DNA from: Candidatus Parcubacteria bacterium
Lineage (GTDB): Bacteria; Patescibacteriota; Patescibacteriia; CAIXNZ01
Length of the DNA stretch: 36,334 nucleotides
Assembly: GCA_026395685.1 (NCBI GenBank)
Contig: JAPLYG010000017.1
Coordinates: 1-36,334, forward strand
Direction of reading: 5' to 3'
Position numbers and translations under genes: made by a program. Position 1 is the first letter of the stretch, and each line of letters starts with the position of its first letter. The notes below the pieces were generated by a model. The model saw only the letters and a program-made list of their open reading frames with translations, was not told the DNA's origin and ran no database searches. This document shows, one piece after another, positions 21,441 to 29,138 of this stretch.

Positions 21441-22049
21441 TTAATTCCCGTTGATTTCTTTGCGATTTTTTAATGCGTTAAGCAGGGTGATTTCATCAGT
21501 ATATTCCAAATCAGCGCCGACCGGCATACCACGCGCCAGTCTGGTTACTTTAACCTTAAAAGGTCTTAAAATGTTGTTTAGATAAATCATTGTTGCTTCG
21601 CCTTCAATATCCGGATTAAAGGCCAAAATTATTTCAGTGAGTTTGTTTTTTTGCAAACGTGCCAGTAGCGAATTTATATGCAGGCGATCAGGCGTAATCC
21701 CATTTAAGGGGTCTAATACGCCGCCTAAAAGGTGATAAAGTCCTTTAAACTCTCCGGTGTTTTCTATTGCCGCAAGGTCGTGAGGCTCGGCTAAAACACA
21801 AATTCTACTTTGGTCCCGGGTATTATCACTGCAGATACTACAGGGATCTTTCTCGGAAATATTATGGCAGGTTGAACAGTGGATGACTGAATTACTGAGT
21901 TGAATAAGGGAAGATGCAAATTCTTCAATTGATACTTTTGGCTGGCGCAACATGAAGAAAGCCATGCGTTCGGCGGTTTTAGGACCAATGCCGGGAAGCT
22001 TACAAAACTGGTCGATTAGATTTTGTATGGGTTTGGGGAAACGGATCAT
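21441..22049 (-). CDS. recR: Recombination mediator RecR
   Basis: A 202-aa RecR. Seen: IQNLIDQFCKLPGIGPKTAERMAFFML (helix-hairpin-helix), the C4 zinc finger CSTC...CSIC (about 58-72), and the Toprim domain RICVLAEPHDLAAIE, YHLLGGVLDPLNGITPDRLHI, EIILAFNPDIEGEAT and RLARGMPVGADLEYTDEITL. With RecO it loads RecA on gapped DNA. Length is normal. It follows ybaB, the conserved ybaB-recR arrangement, separated by an AT-rich gap with a 16-bp inverted repeat. Confidence 0.96.
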   Translation of the reverse strand: MIRFPKPIQNLIDQFCKLPGIGPKTAERMAFFMLRQPKVSIEEFASSLIQLSNSVIHCSTCHNISEKDPCSICSDNTRDQSRICVLAEPHDLAAIENTGEFKGLYHLLGGVLDPLNGITPDRLHINSLLARLQKNKLTEIILAFNPDIEGEATMIYLNNILRPFKVKVTRLARGMPVGADLEYTDEITLLNALKNRKEINGN

Positions 22050-22061
22050 GGATAAAAGGCT

Positions 22062-22136
22062 AAATTTTAAATTTTTAATTTTAAAATCAAGTCTAAATTA
22101 TAATATTTAAAATTTATAATTTAAAATTAAAAATTA
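22062..22136. repeat. AT-rich inverted repeat between ybaB and recR
   Basis: AATTTTTAATTTTAAA near 22067 and TTTAAAATTAAAAATT near 22119 are inverted copies around an all-A/T core. Common in AT-rich intergenic DNA; no function is assigned. Confidence 0.5.
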
Positions 22137-22430
22137 GGATAGTCCTGGTAAGCTAATCCCAGACTGCTTGACTTTTTCCGCCATAATGCGCTGAACTTTT
22201 TTAATTGCATCATTGGTCGCGTCTTTAAGTGCGTTTTGCAATTTTTCTTTATTATCAGCTGAAAGTAATTCAAGATCAATTTGAATATCCAGAATTTCCT
22301 GATTGCCGTTAATTTTAACTTTGACTTTGCCCCAGGCTGCTTCACCGTCAGCAGATTCCTGAGCCAGCATAGTTTGCATTTGCTTAGCGGTATTTCTTAA
22401 GTCTTTGAATTGTTTGAGTTTGTTGAACAT
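22134..22430 (-). CDS. ybaB: YbaB/EbfC nucleoid-associated protein
   Basis: A 98-aa protein. The pattern is MFNKLKQFKDLRNTAKQMQTML, then VKVKINGNQEILDIQIDLELL, then LQNALKDATNDAIKKVQRIMAEKV, which is the YbaB fold: helix, three strands, long helix. These proteins bind DNA as dimers and bridge the nucleoid. The acidic insert ESADGEAAWG replaces the usual Gly-rich loop. It is the first gene of the ybaB-recR unit. Confidence 0.9.
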   Translation of the reverse strand: MFNKLKQFKDLRNTAKQMQTMLAQESADGEAAWGKVKVKINGNQEILDIQIDLELLSADNKEKLQNALKDATNDAIKKVQRIMAEKVKQSGISLPGLS

Positions 22431-22459
22431 ATTTATTCGTTAATAGTTATTCGGTTTAG

Positions 22460-22505
22460 TTTTTCGTTACGTTGAACGATTATCGAAAAACGTAACGATT
22501 GTCGA
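22460..22505. promoter_or_regulatory. Overlapping inverted and direct repeats upstream of ybaB
   Basis: TTTTTCG/CGAAAAA (22460/22484) and TCGTTACG/CGTAACGA (22464/22491) are inverted pairs, and AACGATTATCGA (22475) and AACGATTGTCGA (22494) are direct repeats 19 bases apart. Position is 30-75 bases upstream of ybaB. It may be an operator. Confidence 0.4.
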
Positions 22506-22575
22506 TACCGTTTAACGTGCTACTTTAATAATAAGTATATTTTAGCTAAAAAATCTGATTTAAGCAAGTAAATAT

Positions 22576-22604
22576 TTGACTAATTATAATATCCACGGTA
22601 TAAA
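22576..22604 (+). promoter_or_regulatory. Promoter of 44-aa membrane peptide
   Basis: TTGACT, 17-nt spacer, TATAAA. An extra AGGAGG at 22611-22616 lies 58 bases before the chosen ATG. Confidence 0.65.
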
Positions 22605-22668
22605 AAAGATAGGAGGCAACGTACTGATTGTTACAAAATTGTTCCTTAACCAACTTAAGGAGTATACG

Positions 22669-22803
22669 ATGAACACAATCCTGGTCTTTGCGGGTATCTT
22701 GGCGGGAATTTCTTTAATATATGGCATCCATTACGCCAACTCAGTTACCAATACCGGAAAGTACCCTAATATTGTCCGGGGTGCAAAAAACCGTCCTTAC
22801 TAG
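22669..22803 (+). CDS. 44-aa single-helix membrane peptide
   Basis: Unknown small protein. ATG 22669 has AAGGAG 6 bases upstream. The track start at 22576 is the -35 box itself and is not credible. A CTG at 22624 in the same frame, 7 bases after AGGAGG, could give a longer form. One membrane helix is visible (ILVFAGILAGISLIYGIHYA, residues about 4-23), followed by a polar tail ending in RGAKNRPY. The tail codons lie in the 5' arm of a terminator. A 14-codon ORF from TTG 22628 ends in TGA overlapping this ATG, hinting at coupled translation. Confidence 0.55.
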   Translation: MNTILVFAGILAGISLIYGIHYANSVTNTGKYPNIVRGAKNRPY

Positions 22804-22816
22804 GACGGTCTTTTAT
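22790..22816 (+). terminator. Terminator overlapping a gene end
   Basis: ACCGTCCT pairs perfectly with AGGACGGT; the stop codon lies in the loop. CTTTTATTT follows. Confidence 0.8.
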
Positions 22817-22896
22817 TTGGTTACTAATTTACAAATATGCTACTAATCTACTAATATTTGAAATGAAATTATTTGATTAGTGGAATAATAGTAGCC

Positions 22897-24387
22897 TTAT
22901 CCAAAGGAGGGTAGCTGCATATCCGGTGCTGCAAAGTCTTCGGGTTTTTTATTTTTAACAAAGACTGGATCAGCGCTATATCCCGATCCTTTTTCCAGAT
23001 TGCGGAAACTGACTTTTTGCTCATCGAAGAATAATTTAACTAATCCGGTCGGGCCATTTCTGTGCTTGGCAATGTGAATTTCCGCTATGTTCCTGCGGTC
23101 TAATTCTAAATCTCGCTTATAAACAGATTCACGATAAATAAACATTACAATATCAGCGTCTTGTTCAATAGATCCGGATTCACGCAAGTCAGACAGTTTA
23201 GGAATCGGCGGTGTTCTGGTTTCCACTGAACGGTTTAATTGGGATAAAGCCAAAATCGGAACATTTAATTCTTTGGCAATCTGCTTTAAGCCGCGGGAAA
23301 TTTCGGAAATTTCCTGGACGCGGTTATCTGATTTATACCTTGATTCCATTAATTGCAGATAGTCCAATACAATTAATCCGAGATTATGCTCCATTTGCAA
23401 ACGTCGGGCTTTAGTTCTAATATCCATGATATTGGCATTAGCAAAATCATCAATAAAAATCGGAGCTTCGGATAAAACACCAAGGGCATGACCGATTCTC
23501 GGAAAATCATCATCTTCTTCGCGGTCAGACAACCGTCCTGTTCTCATTTTCCATAAATCAACATTGGCTTCAGCGCAAAGCAAACGGTCAACCAGCTGTT
23601 CTTTGGACATTTCTAAGCTGAAAATGCCGACTGGAATTTTGTGTTTAACAGCCACATTGCGGGCAATATCCAAAGCCAAAGTAGTTTTACCGACAGATGG
23701 GCGGGCGGCCAGAATAATAAGATCTGATTTTTGTAATCCTGCTATTAAAGAATCTAAATCAGTAAATCCGGTGGGTACCCCGCGCAGTTTGCCTTTTTCT
23801 TTATGTAATTCATCAATTCTTTCAAAAGTATCATTTAAAATGCTGTTAATTGGGATAAAGGCTTGTTTTTGGTGTCCCTGGGAAACAGCAAATAATTTTT
23901 GTTCTGCCCGGTCAAGAATGTCAACCACATCTTCATCTTCATTGTAGCCGATTTCCGTGATTTCTGATGCTGATTTTAACAATTTTCTTAAGGTGGCTTT
24001 TTTCTGAACAATTTCCGCGTAGTTAATTACATGGCTGGAAGTAGGAACCATATTGCTTAAAGAAACAAGGTAAGTACGTCCGCCTATCAACTCTAACTGG
24101 CCTTTGTCAGTCAAACGGTTGGCTAAGGTTAAAAGATCAATCGGGTCTCTTTTACTAAATAAATCTATAATTGATTCATAGATAATTTTATGTTTGTCCA
24201 TGTAGAAATCTTGAGCATCAATAAGATCAGCCACACGGATAATGGCGTCTTTATCAATCAAAAGAGAGCCGAGCAGTGATTGTTCAGCTTCAATATTTTG
24301 AGGCGGGAGTTTTTGGAGTATTTCTTTGTCGGATTTGGATGACATAGGTTGGGGCTTAGAGCTTTGGGCTAAGAGCTCTAAACTCAT
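22897..24387 (-). CDS. dnaB: Replicative DNA helicase DnaB
   Basis: A 496-aa helicase. N-terminal LPPQNIEAEQSLLGSLLID is followed by the RecA-like motor: GVPTGFTDLDSLIAGLQKSDLIILAARPSVGKTT (Walker A near 220), FSLEMSKEQLVDRLL, GLIVLDYLQLM (Walker B), ALSQLNRSVE and DLRESGSIEQDADIVMFIYR. DnaB unwinds DNA at the fork as a hexamer. No intein interrupts it. ATG 24345 (MSSKSDKEILQ) is a likely alternative start, since the first 14 codons come from a stretch of short AGCTCT/AGCCC repeats and neither ATG has a ribosome site. Length is otherwise normal. Confidence 0.96.
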   Translation of the reverse strand: MSLELLAQSSKPQPMSSKSDKEILQKLPPQNIEAEQSLLGSLLIDKDAIIRVADLIDAQDFYMDKHKIIYESIIDLFSKRDPIDLLTLANRLTDKGQLELIGGRTYLVSLSNMVPTSSHVINYAEIVQKKATLRKLLKSASEITEIGYNEDEDVVDILDRAEQKLFAVSQGHQKQAFIPINSILNDTFERIDELHKEKGKLRGVPTGFTDLDSLIAGLQKSDLIILAARPSVGKTTLALDIARNVAVKHKIPVGIFSLEMSKEQLVDRLLCAEANVDLWKMRTGRLSDREEDDDFPRIGHALGVLSEAPIFIDDFANANIMDIRTKARRLQMEHNLGLIVLDYLQLMESRYKSDNRVQEISEISRGLKQIAKELNVPILALSQLNRSVETRTPPIPKLSDLRESGSIEQDADIVMFIYRESVYKRDLELDRRNIAEIHIAKHRNGPTGLVKLFFDEQKVSFRNLEKGSGYSADPVFVKNKKPEDFAAPDMQLPSFG

Positions 24388-24479
24388 GGCTCAAAGCTCG
24401 AGGCTATAAGTTATTTTATCTTACCTTATTTTATCAGACAAAAGCAAGGAGTCAAATGTTTATAAAGTGTGCAAGCTTA

Positions 24480-24508
24480 TAGACAAAATTTCAAGTTTAT
24501 GCTAATTT
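24480..24508 (+). promoter_or_regulatory. purB promoter
   Basis: TAGACA, 17-nt spacer, TAATTT. The leader carries a GAAAATCC/GGATTTTC hairpin (24524-24541). Confidence 0.6.
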
Positions 24509-24576
24509 TTGAGCACGGACATTGAAAATCCTGGGATTTTCCAGTGAAAGTTTTAACTCAGAAAGGGGAAACAAAG

Positions 24577-26076
24577 ATGATCGAACGGTATGCTAACAAG
24601 CAGATTACGGCGATTTGGAGCGATAAGTCAAAGCTGGAAAAATGGCAAGCTGTGGAGCTGGCTGTAATTATGGCCAGAGAAAAAATGGGAATTTTCCCGG
24701 CTGGCACTCATCAGCGTATCGCAGCTGCTTTAGAAAGCCATCCTTTTGATGCGGATGCAGTGGCCTACTGGAAAGCTAAAGATAAAGAAATTAATCATGA
24801 TCTGAATGCCTTCCTTGATGAAAGATTAAGGCATATTCCGGCAGAGCTTCATCAGTATTGGCATAAGGGGCTAACCAGTTATGATACTGAAGAGCCGGCC
24901 ATGGCTTTGCTGCTCAAAGAATCATTACAGCAGATTGAACTTCCTTATCGCACAACTATTAATTTGCTTCTGGAACTTGCTAAAAAGTATCGATATACGC
25001 CGATGCTCGGCAGAACTCATGGCCAGGAAGCGAAACTGCAAAGCTTTGGCAAACGTTGCCTGACCTGGCTAAAGGGACTGCAATGCAGTTATGAACTGCT
25101 CATTCAGGCAGCGATTTTTGCCAATCAATCAAAGTTAAGCGGCGCCATTGGTAATCATCAGGGGTTGACTATGGCTGAAGAAGCAAAAGCTCTGGAGATT
25201 TTGGAGCTTAAGCCTTTTATCGGCGCCACTCAGATTATGCCCCGTATTATCTATGTTCCTATTGCCAATGCGCTTGAGCTAATGGTAGCCAGCCTGACCC
25301 AGATTGCTGAAGACATCCGTTTGGGATCCCGCAGCGGCAATCCCATTATGCAGGAACCCTTTGGCAAAAAACAAAAAGGGTCGTCGGCAATGCCCCATAA
25401 GAAGAACAGCATTACCACTGAACAGCAAATCGGCATGCTGACAGCGGCGCGAAATTTTGCGCAAATGCTGCGTGAACGGGTTATTACCTGGGAAGAGCGC
25501 GCGATTGAGCAATCTTGTGTCGAGCGCATAGCCTGGCCTGATCTTTTTGCCGTTGTTATGCAGTCTTTCAAAAACATGAACAAAGTTCTTGAAGGCTTGC
25601 AGGTCTATCCCGATAATATGATGCAGGAAATTGTCAATTCCCGCGGTTGCTATGCCTCTGAAGACGCCAAAGACTGGCTCAAAGAGAGGATTGCGCCATT
25701 TGGGCTGACGCATGAAGATGCTTATCGCATTGTCCAGGTGGCATCTTTCATTGCTCATCAAATACCTGTCTATCGTAGAAAAATACGGGATGCAAAAATC
25801 ATATCCTATGAACAAGCAGACGGAATTTTACGCAACACAGACACACTTCTTATTTCCGTTGATGATATCATTATTATTACGGAGATCATCGAGATGGCTA
25901 ATCTGCGTCCGGTGGAAGAACTGGATATTGAACAGGCCACGGTGGATGCTTGGAACAAGGTTATAAGCGACATCTTTGACCAGCCGGAAAATCAGCAAAG
26001 CTGGAATCGGCTTTTCACCATTGCCTACCAATTGCGCGGTGAAGCGGCTATTTTCAAGGCTTTTGGCATTGAATAG
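24577..26076 (+). CDS. purB: Adenylosuccinate lyase
   Basis: A 499-aa member of the fumarase/aspartase superfamily. ATG 24577 (MIERYANKQITAIWSDKSK) is favoured because the family begins this way and AAAGGGGAAA lies upstream. Seen: GLTSYDTEEPAM, MLGRTHGQEAKLQSFGKR (catalytic His), SKLSGAIGNHQGLT and the signature loop GSSAMPHKKNSITTEQ (catalytic Ser). PurB splits SAICAR to AICAR and adenylosuccinate to AMP. The usual KRNP of the loop reads KKNS. Codon use is more G+C-rich than in dnaB. It is monocistronic, followed by gap and the PurC-PurE fusion, which supplies its substrate SAICAR. Confidence 0.92.
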   Translation: MIERYANKQITAIWSDKSKLEKWQAVELAVIMAREKMGIFPAGTHQRIAAALESHPFDADAVAYWKAKDKEINHDLNAFLDERLRHIPAELHQYWHKGLTSYDTEEPAMALLLKESLQQIELPYRTTINLLLELAKKYRYTPMLGRTHGQEAKLQSFGKRCLTWLKGLQCSYELLIQAAIFANQSKLSGAIGNHQGLTMAEEAKALEILELKPFIGATQIMPRIIYVPIANALELMVASLTQIAEDIRLGSRSGNPIMQEPFGKKQKGSSAMPHKKNSITTEQQIGMLTAARNFAQMLRERVITWEERAIEQSCVERIAWPDLFAVVMQSFKNMNKVLEGLQVYPDNMMQEIVNSRGCYASEDAKDWLKERIAPFGLTHEDAYRIVQVASFIAHQIPVYRRKIRDAKIISYEQADGILRNTDTLLISVDDIIIITEIIEMANLRPVEELDIEQATVDAWNKVISDIFDQPENQQSWNRLFTIAYQLRGEAAIFKAFGIE

Positions 26077-26082
26077 TGAGTT

Positions 26083-26116
26083 AAGCTCTGGACCATACGG
26101 TTCAGGGCTTTTTTAA
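26083..26116 (+). terminator. purB terminator
   Basis: AAGCTCTG pairs with CAGGGCTT around GGACCATACGGTT, followed by TTTTTAATTT. Loop and stem closely resemble the gap terminator at 27327-27358. Confidence 0.8.
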
Positions 26117-26145
26117 TTTATAAATCAAGCTTTAGCGCAGGTAGA

Positions 26146-26174
26146 TTGACAAAGTATGCTAATTAAGTTAATTT
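26146..26174 (+). promoter_or_regulatory. gap promoter
   Basis: TTGACA, 17-nt spacer, TAATTT. The leader ends in a CCCGC/GCGGG hairpin immediately before the ribosome site. Confidence 0.7.
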
Positions 26175-26244
26175 CTTTATAAGCAAGGGGTTATATAAAG
26201 TATGTTTTTTTAAATCCCGCTAGGCGGGGAAAGGAAGCAGTATT

Positions 26245-27318
26245 ATGGCGATAAAGTTGGCAATCAATGGTTTGGGACGGATCGGCGGTTTGATTTTACG
26301 GGTTTGGATCGAGCGCTTGCTTTTGGGCAAGGAAGTCAATGTCGTGGCTGTTGTTGATCTTGACAACAATGCCAAAAATTTGGCTTACCGGCTTAAATAC
26401 GACTCGACACACGGCCAGTTAAAAGCCAAGATTAAGACCAAGAAAAGCAGTTCTGATCTTGAGTATGACGACATTTTGCTAATCGACGGACACGAAATTC
26501 TTTGTATTGCTGCGCCGAAAGATAAAAAGCTTGAGAAATTGCCCTGGGGAAAATTGGGTATCGACTTTGTAATCGATGCCACTGGCGCATTCAATACCAA
26601 AGAAGCGCTGTCCGGGCATCTGCAGGCAGGAGCAAAAAAAGTCGTGCTCACTGTCCCTCCTAAATCAGGAGAAGATATCCCACTTTTCGTCATGGGCATC
26701 AATCCGGACGATTATGACCCTGAAAAGGATCATATTGTTTCCAACGCCTCCTGCACCACCAATTGTCTGGCACCTGTTGCCAAGGTGCTCAACGACAGAT
26801 TCAAAATCAAGCATGGTCTGATGACCACGATTCATTCCTACACCAATGATCAGCGCATCCTGGACATGGCTCACAAGGATCCGCGTCGTTCCCGCGCCGC
26901 GGCACTGAACATGATTCCCACCTCCACCGGCGCTGCCAAGGCTATTGGCCTGGTTTTGCCGGAACTTAAGGGAAAACTGGACGGTCTGGCGATTCGAGTT
27001 CCGACACCCAATGTCTCGATCGTTGACTTGGTTGTCGAGGTTGAGATTCCTACTAAAAAGGAGGTTGTCAATGCAGCGTTCAAGGCAGCTGCTGAAAACG
27101 AACTCATGGGTATCCTGGGCTTTACCGAAGAACTGCTCGTTTCCTCAGACTTTAATGGTTGCCCATTGTCTTCGATTGTTGATGCCGGCCTGACTTACGT
27201 GATCAACGGAACTTCCATCAAGGTAATGAGCTGGTATGACAACGAGTGGGGGTACAGCAACCGCGTGATTGAACTGATTCTGCATATGATCGCAAAAGCA
27301 CAAAAACTGGCTGTTTGA
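26245..27318 (+). CDS. gap: Glyceraldehyde-3-phosphate dehydrogenase
   Basis: A 357-aa type I GAPDH. Seen: LAINGLGRIGGLILR (NAD-binding Gly loop), VVAVVDLDNN, HIVSNASCTTNCLAPV (catalytic Cys), IHSYTNDQRILDMAHKDPRRSRAAALNMIPTSTGAAKA, LAIRVPTPNVSIVDL and SWYDNEWGYSNRV. It oxidises glyceraldehyde-3-phosphate to 1,3-bisphosphoglycerate in glycolysis, making NADH. The Asp in VVDLDNN suggests NAD rather than NADP. Slightly longer than the common 335 residues, with an insert around KTKKSSSDLEYDD. The start follows GGAAAGGAAG. It is a separate transcription unit with G+C-rich codon use. Confidence 0.97.
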   Translation: MAIKLAINGLGRIGGLILRVWIERLLLGKEVNVVAVVDLDNNAKNLAYRLKYDSTHGQLKAKIKTKKSSSDLEYDDILLIDGHEILCIAAPKDKKLEKLPWGKLGIDFVIDATGAFNTKEALSGHLQAGAKKVVLTVPPKSGEDIPLFVMGINPDDYDPEKDHIVSNASCTTNCLAPVAKVLNDRFKIKHGLMTTIHSYTNDQRILDMAHKDPRRSRAAALNMIPTSTGAAKAIGLVLPELKGKLDGLAIRVPTPNVSIVDLVVEVEIPTKKEVVNAAFKAAAENELMGILGFTEELLVSSDFNGCPLSSIVDAGLTYVINGTSIKVMSWYDNEWGYSNRVIELILHMIAKAQKLAV

Positions 27319-27326
27319 AAGATATG

Positions 27327-27358
27327 GCCCTGGACCATTTGGTTCAGGGCTTTTTTTA
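27327..27358 (+). terminator. gap terminator
   Basis: GCCCTG pairs with CAGGGC around GACCATTTGGTT, followed by seven T's. The next -35 box starts 1 base later. Confidence 0.85.
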
Positions 27359-27387
27359 TTGACAGATCGGTTTTGATTGTGTAAATT
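27359..27387 (+). promoter_or_regulatory. purCE promoter
   Basis: TTGACA, 17-nt spacer, TAAATT. The leader has a CAGGC/GCCTG hairpin and GAGGAG before the ATG. Confidence 0.75.
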
Positions 27388-27464
27388 TTGATTATCATTG
27401 TTCTTTGTAAGCAATCAGGCTTTGCCTGGTTAAGGATTAACCCAAAGGGAAGAGGAGAACACAG

Positions 27465-28805
27465 ATGGCAAGTGATGCAATGACGTATGTGAAAGATCAA
27501 AAACTGATTGAAGGCAAAACTAAGATTATCTGGAGTGTCAAGGATCATCCCGATAAAGTGATAATCGAAAATAAGAAGGCAATTACTGCCTTTGATGATC
27601 CGGCCTATACTCAACAGTTTGACGCCAAGGCCAGATATGCGACTGAAACGACTTCCAGGATTTTCGAAATGTTGGAAGCTTGCGATTTGCCGTTAGCTTT
27701 TGTACGGCAACTTTCTCCCACGGAATTTTTGGCGCCCAAGGTGACCATGATTTCCCTGGAAGTTGTTTGCCGTCGCTTGGCAGTGGGCAGCTTTTTGGAA
27801 AGACGGCCTGATTATTGTCAGTCCAAACGTCCGCTGCGCTTCCATCGCCTGGTTACGGAATTCTTCCTCAAAACATCAAAGGGGAAAATCAATATTGACG
27901 GTGAGGAGATTGACCCGGGTCTGCCCCAGGTGCCTGCTAAAGAAGGCACTAAGTCTCTGGATGATCCTCTGATCGTTGATGCCTTTGCTGAAAAATGGCA
28001 GCTTTTCCATCCCAAAAAGCCGGGTTGGGACAAGGCTGCTGATCTAGGGGTTGATTTTGATCCTTCGCGCATCAAAATCACCAAGGAACTGCTGGAGAAA
28101 ATGGAATTGATCAACCGTAAGGCTTTCCTGATCATCGAGGCTTTCTGGGCTAACCAGGGCTTTGTCCTGGTTGATTGGAAGATTGAATTCGGGATTACTA
28201 CACAAGGCGAGCTGGTTATCGCCGACGTCATTGACAATGATTCCTGGCGTTTGCGTGATCCTGAGTTCAAGGAAGTCAGCAAGCAGGTTTTCCGTGACGG
28301 CGGAAAACTCGATGAAGTAGCATCTAAATATGGCTACGTGGCCAACATGGTTTCGCAGTTTCGTTTGCCCAATCAGGCTCTGGTGATCTGGAAAGGTTCG
28401 CCAAACGACAAGTCTCCGGAAGTGCCTGAAATTCCCGGAATCAATAAAGTGGAAGTCGTGCTTTCCGGCCACAAAAAAACGCAGGCTTGCCTGGCCAAAC
28501 TGGAAGAACTCCAGCGTGATTATCCGGATGGTGGTGTGATCCTTGCCATAGTCGGCATGAGTAATGGCTTGGGTCCTGTGTTATCAAGCCATACCAGCTG
28601 GCCGGTTATCGGCATCCCGATTACGGTCAAAGAATTGCCCGAGGATATCTGGAGCAGCCTGCGCTTGCCTTCGGAAAATCCAATGGTAACAATTCTTTCA
28701 GAAAAAAACGCTGTCCTATCTGCCCTGAATATCTTGGGGCAGAAAAATCCGGCAGCGTACATGTTCCGGCAGATCGCCATTGAGCAGCTGGACGCTGGCT
28801 ACTAA
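27465..28805 (+). CDS. PurC-PurE fusion, PAICS-like
   Basis: A 446-aa bifunctional enzyme. Residues 1 to about 295 are SAICAR synthetase (PurC): KLIEGKTKIIWSV, SPTEFLAPKVTMISLEVVCR, RRLAVGSFLERRP, LVDWKIEFGITTQGELVIAD and VIDNDSWRLRD. Residues about 300-446 are an AIR carboxylase (PurE) domain with LVIWKGSPND, VVLSGHKKTQACL, AIVGMSNGLGPVLSSHTSWP and VIGIPI...EDIWSSLRLPSENP. Domain order and the SNGLGPV and WSSLRLPS motifs match the animal PAICS enzyme, whose PurE half is class II and uses CO2 directly. So it should convert AIR to CAIR to SAICAR. With purB close by, the path reaches AICAR. It is a monocistronic unit, G+C-richer than core genes. Confidence 0.88.
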   Translation: MASDAMTYVKDQKLIEGKTKIIWSVKDHPDKVIIENKKAITAFDDPAYTQQFDAKARYATETTSRIFEMLEACDLPLAFVRQLSPTEFLAPKVTMISLEVVCRRLAVGSFLERRPDYCQSKRPLRFHRLVTEFFLKTSKGKINIDGEEIDPGLPQVPAKEGTKSLDDPLIVDAFAEKWQLFHPKKPGWDKAADLGVDFDPSRIKITKELLEKMELINRKAFLIIEAFWANQGFVLVDWKIEFGITTQGELVIADVIDNDSWRLRDPEFKEVSKQVFRDGGKLDEVASKYGYVANMVSQFRLPNQALVIWKGSPNDKSPEVPEIPGINKVEVVLSGHKKTQACLAKLEELQRDYPDGGVILAIVGMSNGLGPVLSSHTSWPVIGIPITVKELPEDIWSSLRLPSENPMVTILSEKNAVLSALNILGQKNPAAYMFRQIAIEQLDAGY

Positions 28806-28818
28806 TTCTTATCGTGCC

Positions 28819-28848
28819 AAAAGGGCTGATTTCGGTCGGCCCTTTTTT
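28819..28848 (+). terminator. purCE terminator
   Basis: AAAAGGGCTGA pairs with TCGGCCCTTTT, followed by T's. Confidence 0.8.
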
Positions 28849-28878
28849 AATTTAGTGAGTGTTTCGAATTGGTCTCTC

Positions 28879-28910
28879 GGAATCCAATTCCCAATTGGGA
28901 ATTGGATTCC
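28879..28910. repeat. Perfect 32-bp palindrome
   Basis: GGAATCCAATTCCCAA is followed directly by its exact reverse complement. It contains nested GGAATCC and CCAATTGG units. It lies 29 bases upstream of a promoter -35 box. Confidence 0.75.
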
Positions 28911-28938
28911 AAATGACGGACATTAAGCTTGTCAGCCA

Positions 28939-28967
28939 TTGACAAATTTTTAAAAATGCACTATACT
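28939..28967 (+). promoter_or_regulatory. Promoter of 342-aa gene
   Basis: TTGACA, 17-nt spacer, TATACT. Followed by TAGTTTTCACTA and GATCTTTAAAAATC dyads near the start site. Confidence 0.8.
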
Positions 28968-29007
28968 AGTTTTCACTAGATCTTTAAAAATCTATGAAAG
29001 GAGAAAA

Positions 29008-29094
29008 ATGATTGATCAGTACCTCTTCGGAAGCCGTTGTCACGGAAAAAAAGGAAACAAAAAGAAGAGTGTTTCCCGGACGGCAACCAACTAA
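29008..29094 (+). CDS. Possible 28-aa leader peptide
   Basis: ATG 29008 has AAAGGAG 5 bases upstream and encodes MIDQYLFGSRCHG then a Lys/Ser-rich basic tail ending at TAA 29092-29094. It lies 44 bases before the main gene. No stack of one amino acid is present, so attenuation is not obvious; it could be a short regulatory or basic peptide. Confidence 0.4.
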   Translation: MIDQYLFGSRCHGKKGNKKKSVSRTATN

Positions 29095-29138
29095 CCAGGG
29101 TTCGCGCAAGGCGGACCGACAAACGAGGAGGTAGGAAC

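Noticed and set aside
22897-24387. Intein or insertion in dnaB
   Set aside because: Motifs from Walker A to the final DLRESGSIEQ block follow at normal spacing; no insert is present.
29008-29094. Amino-acid attenuator at the 28-aa leader ORF
   Set aside because: No run of one amino acid and no clear alternative terminator hairpin between it and ATG 29139, unlike the 3552 leader.
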